A DNA stretch of 64,000 nucleotides. It comes from Aegilops tauschii subsp. strangulata (taxonomy: Eukaryota > Streptophyta > Magnoliopsida > Poales > Poaceae). Below the pieces are notes generated by a model. The model ran no database searches. It saw nothing but the letters and a program-made list of their open reading frames with translations, and had not been told where the DNA came from. The DNA is taken from the NCBI RefSeq assembly GCF_002575655.3, contig NC_053041.3:119380318-119444317 (forward strand). The letters run 5' to 3'. The translations under genes and the position numbers were made by a program. The stretch's first letter is position 1, and every line of letters begins with the position of its first letter. Positions 55,519 to 64,000 of this stretch are shown piece by piece.

Positions 55519-58500
55519 AAAGATGGGCTAGCTTGCCAATAATCATGCAAGTAGCTAGTCCCCGAAGATGACCACTGCATGCGTGTGGCCCAAACATATG
55601 TATGGAGAGGTGTGTTTTTGAGTAACAATGGAACAACTTTGATGTGGCACCATGATTTCGAACTAGAAATCCCCACACTGAGTGAAGGTTAGGTTGACGA
55701 TCCATATGTATGTTACACCACACTTCAAGCCAATGACGGGGATTCATGCATGCATGTGTGCATAGTATATGCGCTCAAACTTAATTAGGTCTTAATCTCA
55801 CCATGACCTATACTACGATAACATGAACCAAATGAAGAATCCGCCATGGTAACCTATCTTGTTGTTGGTCAAGGTGATCATGGATGTCCACGCGGGCCCA
55901 CAAATATATAGGCTTGTCCCTGATAACCACACTAGGGAGTGTATCGTTCGAAGGCAACCACACATCCGTATGTATGGAGGTGATGCATGCATGCATGTTT
56001 GAATACACAACATTGATGTGGCGCGTGTGTCAAAAATCGTACACTAGCTCCCGACACAGAGCGAGATCGGTTCATGATGTGTCGTTGTACTAGCCACTTC
56101 GACTCGATGGGAGGGATTCATGCATACACATGCATGTGTGTGTGCTCAAACTGTATCATGCATGTCATCCCAGAGCAAAAATAATAATCCCCTCCTAAGT
56201 CAAATTAACCTCTCTTGTTGTCAGGCAAAAAGTAGTGATGGATCAAGCGGGCCCATAGATGGAAAGAATCGATATCGCTGATAACCGCTTAAGTGGGTGC
56301 GAGAGGACAAGCACCGCCGCTTTGCATGTGGGCCAAACATATATATGTTGAATACCCAAAATGCACAACTTTGATGTGCCACATGCCTCAAAAACTGTAA
56401 ACCATGCACCCACACAGAGTGAGGTTCATATCAAGCGTACTACATATGATGGTCCCCTTCCCCCCTCTTCACCGCATACTATATGATCCTGCCGTAATAT
56501 ATGTACAACCCAAAAGAATCCTCATCGATGGTGAAATTAATTAACCTCTCCCGATGTAGGTCAAAGTGATGCATGCATGCATCGACGATGGCCTCGTGGG
56601 CCCACAGATGGAAGCGTCACACGTGAGCCCCCTAGCAAGGATATGTATGTGGCCCAAAAAGGTGTTGTGTGATGTTTGAATAACCAATTTCACAATTTTG
56701 ATGTGGCACTTGCCTCGGTAACCAAAAAGTCCCGACACTGACTGAGGTGTACTTGTTCACAGACGCGTATGTATAGTATATATGCTAGTCCCCTCCCACC
56801 CCTTCGACGCGTACTATATACCACCATAGCACAAACAAAAAAGATTCTACCTTGCTGGTCAAAGTGATGGATGACGACCTCGCGGGCCCACAGAAAGCGT
56901 CACACGCGAGTACCGAGTGTCGTGTAGGACAACCATCGACTACATGTGGCCAAAACATTTATGTATGAAAGGGTTGTGTAATGTTTTAAGTAACGATTTC
57001 ACAACTCTGATGTGGCACTAGCCTGACTAACAAAACGGCCAACCCACACGGGGGCTCACAACTCGTAGTGTACTGCGAGCCACCCGCCACCCCCAGACGC
57101 ACACACCCACACACACACACCGCGAATCCACCGCAATGACGATGCATGTTAAATTAATTATCCCGTGGTGAACATACATTTTACCAAAGGAGGGACGTTT
57201 TAATTTCAAAAAAATCACAGAGATCATTAAGACGTTTTAGTACATTGACTGATTGATTTTCTACGGGTATAATGTGCAAAAATCAAATTTGAGCTACATG
57301 CACACGTGATAGTGCACCTAAATGGATTGCAAAAACACATGTGTCTCACTGGGTGCATGTTTACTCCCCGTGCAACAAATTTCAAACATTGAGAATCTTG
57401 ATTTTTAAATTCTAGTACATCCAAAACTTATTTAAAGTTCATGAAACTTATCGTGTTGTCATATGGACACCAATACGAAGTGGCATTGTACTTTTTTTGT
57501 CAAATTTGAGACCAGTTTTGATGTAGTCTTTCTCTAACTACAGACGGGAGATTATTAATAATTGGGAACCAGCATCCCAAACGGATTATTTATTCGAACC
57601 GTGAGCGTTAGACCAACAATGGATACGTGCCATGCTTCGGCTAAGCAATAAAGCGACAATATTAATCATCCAAATAAAAAACAATAAACGTGCCGCCATG
57701 CGACCCGTGTGGCGTGCGAGCAGGCATGAGTTGACGGGACGTGTGCGAGCAGTCCGCTGCACAGGCAGACGGGGAGGCACGTGTGCAGGTGTTTGAATTG
57801 ACGAGGCGTGCTCGCTGCGCAGTGTCATCGGGAGGCCGTCCATGCGACCCCAAAGATGGGCTAGCTTGCCAATAATCACGCAAGTAGCTAGTCCCTGAAG
57901 ACAACCACTGCATGCGTGTGGCCCAAACATATGTACGGAGAGGTGTGTTTTTGAGTAAGAATGGAACAACTTTGATGTGGCACCGTGATTTCGAACTAGA
58001 AATCCCCACACTGAGTGTGGGTTAGGTTGATGATGCATATGTATGTTACACTACACTTCAAGCCAACGACGGGGATTCATGCATGCATGCGTGCATAGTA
58101 TATGTGCTCAAACTTAATTAGGTCTTAATCTCACCATGACCTATACTACGATAAAACGAACCAAATGAAGAATCCGCCATGGTAACCTATCTTGTTGTTA
58201 GTCATGGTGATCATGGATGTCCACGCAGGCCCACAAATATATACGCTTGTCGCTGATAACCACGCGAGGGAGTGTATCGTCCGAAGGCAACCACACATGC
58301 ATATGTATGGAGGTGATGCGTGCATGCATGTTTGAATACACAACATTGATGTGGCGCGTGTGTCAAGAATCATACACTAGCTCCCCACACAGAGCGAGAT
58401 CGGTTCATGACGTGTCGTTGTACTAGCCACCTCGACTCGATGGGAGAGATTCATGCGTACACATGCATGTGTGTGTGCTCAAACTGTATCATGCATGTCA

Positions 58501-60205
58501 TCCCAGAGAAAAAATAATAATCCCCTCCTAAGTCAAATTAACCTCTCTTGTTGTCAGGCAAAAAGTAGTGATGGACCAAGCGGGCCCACAGACGGTAAGC
58601 ATCGATATCGCTAATAACCGCTTAAGTGGGTGCGAGAGGACAACCACCACCGCTTTGGATGTGGGCCAAACATATATATGTTGAATACCCAAAATGCACA
58701 ACTTTGATGTGCCACATGCCTCAAAAATCGTAAACCATGCACCCACACAGAGTGAGGTTTATATCAAGCATACTACATATGATGGTCCCCTTCCCCCCTC
58801 TTCACCGCATACTATATGCTCCTGCCGTAATATATATACAACCCGAAAGAATCCTCATCGATGGTGAAATTAATTAACCTCTCCCGATGTAGGTCAAAGT
58901 GATGCATGCATGCATCAACGATGGCCTCGTGGGCCCACAGATGGAAGCGTCACACGTGAGTGTCCTAGCTAGGATATGCATGTGGCCCAAAAAGGTGTTG
59001 TGTGAAGTTTGAATAACCAATTTCACAATTTTGATGTGGCACGTGCCTCGGTAACCAGAAATTCCCGACACTGAGTGAGGTGTACTTGTTCATGGACGCA
59101 TACGTATAGTATATATGCTAGTCCCCTCCCACCTCTTCGACGCGTACTATATACCACGATAACACAAACAAAAAAGATTCTACCTTGCTGGTCAAATTAA
59201 CCTCACTGCCGGTTGTTCGTCAAAGTGATGGACGACGACCTCGCGGGCCCACAGAAAGCGTCACACGCGAGTATCGAGTGTCGTGTAGGACAACCATCGA
59301 CTGCATGTGGCCACAACATTTATGTATGAAAGGGTTGTGTAATGTTTTAAATAACGATTTCACGACTCTGATGTGGCACCGGCCTGCCTAACAAACGGCC
59401 AACCCACACGGTGGCTCACAACTCGTAGTGTACTGCGAGCCACCCGCCACCCCCAGACGCACACACCCACACACACAGCGAATCCACCGCAACTATGATG
59501 CATGTTAAATTAATTTTCCCGCGGTGAACATACATGTTACCAAAGGAAGGATGTTTTAATTTCAAAAAAATCACAGAGATCGTTAAGACGTTTTAGTACG
59601 TACTTTTTTTTAAATTGATTGATTGATTTTCTATGGGTATAATGTGCAAAAATCAAATTTGAGCTACATGCACACGTGACGGTGCACCTAAATGGATTGC
59701 AAAAACACATGTGTCTCACTGGGTGCATGTTTACTCCCTGTGCAACAAATTTCAAACATTGAGAATCTTGATTTTTAAATTCTAGTACATCCAAAACTTA
59801 TTTGAAGTTCATGAAACTTACCGTGTTGTCATATGGACACCAATACAGAGTGGCGTTGTACTTTTTTTTGTCAAATTTGAGACCAGTTTTGATGTAATGT
59901 TTATCTAATTACAAATGGGAGATTATTAATAATTGGGAACCAATATCCCAAACGGATTATTTATTCGAACCGTGAGCGTTAGAGCAACAATGGATACGTA
60001 CCATGCTTCGGTTAAGCAATAAAGCGGCAACATTAATCGTCCAAATAGAAAAACAATATACGTGCCGCCGCGCGACCCGTGTGGCGTGCGAGTAGGCGTG
60101 AGTTGACGGGACGCATGCGAGCAGTCCGCCGCGCAGGCAGATGGGGAGGCGTGCGTGCAGGTGTGTGAATTGACTGAGGCGTGCTTGCTGCACAGTGTCA
60201 TCGGG
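55519..60205. repeat. 2.33-kb tandem duplication made of ~330-bp repeats (higher-order array)
   Basis: Block 1 (55519-57851) and block 2 (57852-60205) are collinear at an offset of 2333 bp and about 93-95% alike by eye. Each contains five diverged monomers with the core CATGTGGCCCAAA ... ACAACTTTGATGTGGCAC ... CACTGAGTGAGG. The GATGTGGCAC core lies near 55640, 56010, 56370, 56698 and 57007, and again near 57972, 58345, 58705, 59032 and 59368. An AT-rich tail (57100-57600 and 59450-59950) closes each block. Block 2 has a 27-bp insertion near 59198. No gene. Confidence 0.88.
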
Positions 60206-60440
60206 AGGCGTGCGAGTAGCTGTGTGAAACTTTGGTAGGCATGCCAGCAGTCCGGTGCGTAGGCTCACTGGGAGGCGAGCCATCGGTTTGACCGCCGCCC
60301 GCCCCCCTCCCACAACTCCCACTACTCCATATCAATGGTGCGCCCGAGCGGCCGCACCCCCCATCCTCGCTTCGCACACACAATCCTCTCTCTCCGCTTG
60401 CATCCTCGACGCCGCCCTCAGTCCTCAAAGACGTTAGTGT
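60206..60440. other. Leader/promoter region of the zf-XS-like pseudogene
   Basis: GC content rises and a CT-rich leader-like sequence (CCGCCCCCTC type) precedes the ATG at 60441. No TATA box is evident. Confidence 0.3.
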
Positions 60441-61373
60441 ATGAGGATGCCACCGAAGCGCCCCATCATAGGGAGTGGCAACGCTGGGGCTGCTAAAGCA
60501 CCGGAGCACGGCGTGGAGATGGAGACAGAGGTTGCCGTCACCGCCGGCGAGTTATCGCTGCACCCTGACGTCGTCGAGCTTCCACAGCCGGAGGCGGAGT
60601 TCCACACCGACTCCGACGACCACTGCGGCGATGATGGACAGCTGGTTAGTCATCTATACCCATTTACGTGTCAAATAGATCATAGGGTTTCTCTGGTTAC
60701 TCCTGCCTCCCCCTATTTGGAATAGTAATCCTGTGGTTATGTTCTCCCAATCCATGAAATCTGAGTAAGTTTCGTTAGATCTGTGTAGTGTATTGATTGT
60801 TTGAATGGTACATGTGATAAGTGATTAGTTGTTCCATTTGTGCAAATGATTTCTACTAGTAATCTGACTAGGGTTAGTGTTCGTGCAAATAATTCCTAGC
60901 TAGAACTTGACAATTGATTTTGAATGACCTACATATGTTTGTGCCATTATTTTCTTCAAGATTGGTCTGTACATAGACGACTGTGCTTAAAAATTGAACC
61001 ATAATCTCTGGATATGTATAAATAAATAGTCATAAATTCCTAATCCTACTTCATGGCATGTAATCAGTGATTTGATGCCAAATTTGTTTTACTATTTGTA
61101 TAGGTGTTGTCTGACGATGTGGACAGCGAGGATGAAGATGCCCAGAGGAGGTACATGAGGCGAATCCTGAGGGAGCTTTATGCGGGAATGCATAACAGGC
61201 GTATTAGGACCTGAAATGACGGCTATGGATGCCCATTTTGCAACCACAAGCTTCATGACGCGTATCTAAGTGTTCTAGCGCATGCAAGAGGACGGACCGT
61301 TGGCTCCTTCAAGCAGAAGTATTCTCGTAGGGTGGCGCACGGCGCGTACGCCGAGTACCTGGAGAAGCTTTAG
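60441..61373 (+). pseudogene. zf-XS-like (SGS3-type zinc finger) gene, two exons, disrupted
   Basis: Exon 1 60441-60644 (68 codons, acidic, starting MRMPPKRP) ends at donor CTG|GTTAGT. Exon 2 starts at 61104 after TGTATAG with VLSDDVDSEDEDAQRRYMRR, then, after a TGA at 61212-61214, NDGYGCPFCNHKLHDAYLSV and LAHARG, the Cys-x2-Cys ... His-Ala pattern of zf-XS domains. It ends at TAG 61371-61373, which may also be premature because the frame continues sensibly. In SGS3/FDM-type proteins this finger accompanies dsRNA-binding XS domains. None is visible here, so the gene is truncated or another family with the same finger. Confidence 0.5.
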
Positions 61374-61589
61374 GATCGTGTCGGCCGCATGTGAGATGGG
61401 ATGTGGGATGGATCAAACTATGTACGCTTGAGTATGCTTAATGACGGTTGAACTATGTATTTATGGTTGAACTATGCTTATGTACATGTACGCTTATTAT
61501 CTATGTCTGAGTACGTTAAATATTTTTTCAAATTTTGGTAAAAATTACAACGGAGGACCAATAAACCAGGACGGAGGTAGTACGTCAAT
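61374..61589. other. 3' flank of the zf-XS-like pseudogene
   Basis: Contains TTGAACTATG-type short repeats (61447-61480). No coding signal. Confidence 0.3.
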
Positions 61590-61685
61590 CGCACACGGTT
61601 CCCAAAATTAGAACCATGTGCAATGACTTTCATTTTTCCTGCTGCGTCAATCACACACGGTTCCCTCTAGCAAACCGTCGCCCCC
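61590..61685. repeat. CACTA-like subterminal motifs (CACACGGTT class)
   Basis: GTCAATCGCACACGGTTCCC and GTCAATCACACACGGTTCCC about 60 bp apart, with an inverted AACCATGTGCAAT between. The family matches motifs in 26.6-27.0 kb. No TIR is found here. Confidence 0.5.
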
Positions 61686-61689
61686 AAAA

Positions 61690-62040
61690 TTCTTTGTGGG
61701 ACAGAAAACCCTCACCACCCAACTCAAAAAAGAAAAAAGAAAACCCTCACCATCCCCACGTCACAAAAAGCCTCACCCTGCCCGCCACCCCCTCGGCCCC
61801 TCCGGTACGTTCCCCATTCACACCTGCACAAGCTCCTCCGCGTTTATGCCATGGCACCGCCTATCACGGCGGTAAACACTTAGCTCGATGCCTGCCGCCG
61901 CCGCCAGGATGCCGGCAAAGCCCACCGCATTTCGCCACTTCCGCTTGCCGCCGCCTATCACCATCGACTTTCTCGACGCTGCTCACGGTCGACCCAGCTC
62001 CGCTCGGTTGGGGAATCTGCCGTACTGAGGGTTCTTTCTC
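61690..62040 (+). promoter_or_regulatory. GC-rich leader of the B3-F-box gene
   Basis: Proline-codon-rich GC-rich DNA typical of a grass 5' UTR, ending at ATGGACGACAAG|GTAACT. A longer frame through it (from 61616) is out of frame with the B3 exons and is not used. Confidence 0.4.
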
Positions 62041-63963
62041 ATGGACGACAAGGTAACTAATTTAACGAGATACTATCTCATCTCTTATCCCAGTTCATCT
62101 GCCTCCTTTAATCACCCGGCGGAAATTGCCGTGAATTCATTTTTATTTGAGCTGATTTGAGGGTTTTCTTTCATTCATAGAATGTACAGTGCACCGACAC
62201 TTCAGGACTTTGCGACCGCCACCAGAGATTCCATCTCATTGTACCACATAACTTGAGGACGCGCGCGGTATGTTCAATCTCACCCTAAATCGGTTGGCAT
62301 GGCCTACTTTCCTGAACATATTCTAAATATTGCTACATTTGAATAAAAGGTGCCACATGCACCATATACGTCAAAGGGGATTTTTCCCCTCTTCTTTCTA
62401 TATTAGGCAAATTAATAATGTATTGTTCTTTCGATTACTCTCAATTTTCCATGACATCATGTTTACCCTATCTGTTTAATTATAGATTTTTGTCCTTCGA
62501 TTTCAACTGTTGTACAGTTCTTTCAATTTGGGCCCATATTTGCATGTTACCATATTTTATTTAACAATCCTACCTTTTTCTGGAGAACATCCCTCGCTAT
62601 GCAACAGATTATGTAGTGCACAATTTTTCCCTTTACATAGATCAAGGCTCCACGGATGTCATACTGTACACAAACCATGGATTTACAATCGTTGCTACTG
62701 TAAGACTTGATGAACGTGGTGACTTCTATTTTGGCACTGGCTTTTGGAATGAAATTGCAAAGTTTTATGTACTGAAAGCTGGCACTAAAATTGCACTGCG
62801 CATAAAAGGGCCTGGTCATGAGATATATGCTAACTTCCCCGACAAAATCATCCGTCCATACTTTGTTCGAAGTAAGTTTTCTTTTCAACTATCTGCATAT
62901 GTTGACTTACCCAGCAATGTCAAATAAATTGTGTAGTATTTAAGCAAACAATTGTTATTCCCGTTTCTTACTATATTCCTACTTAATAACTTCTAGTTAC
63001 CAATACACTTTTCTATTTCCCTGTTTTAACTAAATATTCCCTGTACTCCCATTTCTATCAGAAAGCGCAGCTGACAAGGAGACTCCGGAGGTGGTGAAGG
63101 GGGCTGCCAACAAGCGGAGGCGGGGCGAGCTAGAACCGCAAGCGACTCCAGCAGGCCTAGACTTAATCAGCAGCCTCCCCGATGATATGTTGGGAGTCAT
63201 CATCTCCCTCCTCCCAATCAAATATGGGGCGTGGACAACCCACCTTTCCCGGCGGTGGCGCCCCCTATGGAACTCCAGCCCTCTCGACCTCATCGACACC
63301 CATGAGCTCTGCCATGGCTATCGCAAAAGCTTGGATGCATTCTCCAAGATTCTCGGCAGTCACCTTGGCCCAACCAAAGGCCTTAGAATGGGAAAGTTCC
63401 GTTCCAACGGCAAGGACCGAGCCAAGCTTGACGACTGGTTCCGATCCCCCGCCCTAGATCAGCTCGAGGAGCTCACTTTTGATGATGGGCATATGCGGTC
63501 GCTGCCAACGTCCGCACTCCGCCTCGCTCCCACGCTGCGTGTCGCCAAGTTCAGGAACTTCCATTTCCCGCCCCTTAATGACGCGCCCGCTCTTATTCTA
63601 CCACGACTGAAGCACCTCGAGCTCGTTGTCGTTTGCCTCGCAAATGGTGACATGGAGCGCCTGCTCCGTGGCTGTACTGCACTCGAGTACCTTCATCTTC
63701 AGACGATCAATGGGTTGAGTACCTTCCACATCACCTCCATGACTCTCCGGACTATTTATGTGTGTTCCTGGTGCGGCAGGAAGACATCACAAGATGTGTA
63801 CCACGGTATGGTCATCCAGGACACACCTGCACTTGATAGATTACTTGTAATTGATCAAGAAGGTCCAACAAGAATCAACGTCATTTCTGCGCCGAAATTG
63901 ACGGTGGTGGGCTACTCGTCTGACAAATACTCCAAACTTGTTATTGGATCCACACCCGTTCAG
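62041..63963 (+). CDS. B3-like DNA-binding domain fused to an F-box/LRR protein (partial; continues past the window)
   Basis: Exons 62041-62052 (M-D-D-K), 62181-62267, 62586-62871 and 63062-63963, all GT-AG with matching phases (0, 0, 1) and no stop: 429 codons in the window. Residues about 15-125 form a B3-like domain (RFHLIVPHNLRTRA, IPRYATDYVVHNFSLYI, YFGTGFWNEIAKFYVLKAG, ALRIKGPGHEIYANFP). NKRRRGE at 145-151 may be a nuclear signal. LDLISSLPDDMLGVIISLLP (from 161) followed by LSRRWRPLWNSSPLDL is a canonical grass F-box, then leucine-rich repeats of the FBD/LRR type. The donor CAG|GTACAA at 63964 marks where a further exon (probably FBD) should join. The F-box exon has no usable upstream ATG of its own, so it depends on the B3 exons. 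Product: possibly a nuclear SCF subunit targeted to DNA. Confidence 0.68.
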
Positions 63964-64000
63964 GTACAACAGCCGCCTTCTACCTCTCCTTCTACAAACT

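Noticed and set aside
61616..62056. 146-codon frame upstream of the B3 exons
   Set aside because: Out of frame with the downstream B3 exon after splicing; the four-codon exon ATG-GAC-GAC-AAG fits the phase.
63182..63457. 91-codon frame within the F-box exon
   Set aside because: Shadow of the F-box/LRR frame, which is open through the whole exon in another frame.

Overview
The window is nuclear DNA of a Triticeae grass (wheat, Aegilops or a close relative). The evidence is Angela/BARE-type Copia LTRs (starting TGTTGGAAATATGCCC), Thalos-like Stowaway MITEs, several En/Spm (CACTA) elements with 3-bp target duplications, GC-rich single-exon reading frames and decayed members of gene families expanded in grasses. 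There is no operon-like organisation and no CRISPR.

Layout. 1-8.9 kb: gene-bearing but broken DNA. It holds the 5' end of a minus-strand gene leaving the window, a DUF295 gene killed by a nonsense codon and a frameshift, a second copy of its C-terminus, an intact orphan gene on the minus strand (5597-6100) with its own TATA box, a SINA-like RING fragment, and several segments present two or three times. 8.9-11 kb: a ~450-bp tandem repeat with a MITE inserted in one unit. 12-18.6 kb: a multi-exon gene with tandemly duplicated exons, then GGGCC-rich repeats and a CACTA terminus at 18592. That terminus sits inside the transposase of a second CACTA, which ends at 22428 and also carries a GRF zinc-finger pseudogene and an acidic reading frame. 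22.7-25.5 kb: a MITE cut by a truncated Angela element. 26.4-28.1 kb: a further CACTA terminus followed by a B3-domain fragment.

28.15-51.92 kb is a nested stack in which each insertion has matching target duplications. CACTA element A (28153-51922, TSD AGA) contains a 1.4-kb non-autonomous CACTA (28824-30220, TSD ACG; it carries a 5S-rRNA-derived segment) and an Angela-like LTR retrotransposon (30446-51095, TSD GATTT). The 3' LTR of that retrotransposon was split by a 12-kb CACTA (37993-50041, TSD ACG). The 12-kb element has a nearly intact TNP2 transposase, a TNPA/Transposase_24 protein joined to an Ulp1-like domain, and a small RNase-H1-type hybrid-binding protein with a membrane segment. 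A long hairpin lies in its TNPA leader, and one arm is antisense to the TNP2 leader.

52-64 kb: a captured minus-strand pseudogene, minisatellites, and a higher-order array in which a 2.33-kb block, itself built of five ~330-bp repeats, is duplicated in tandem. A decayed zf-XS-like gene follows. Last comes the most interesting gene: an uninterrupted four-exon model joining a B3-like DNA-binding domain to an F-box/LRR protein, which continues past the right edge.

The transposon proteins belong together: TNP2 cuts, and TNPA-like proteins bind the subterminal repeats. The host-like genes are mostly fragments carried or stranded among the elements. Identifications rest on reading motifs by eye; no database search was possible.
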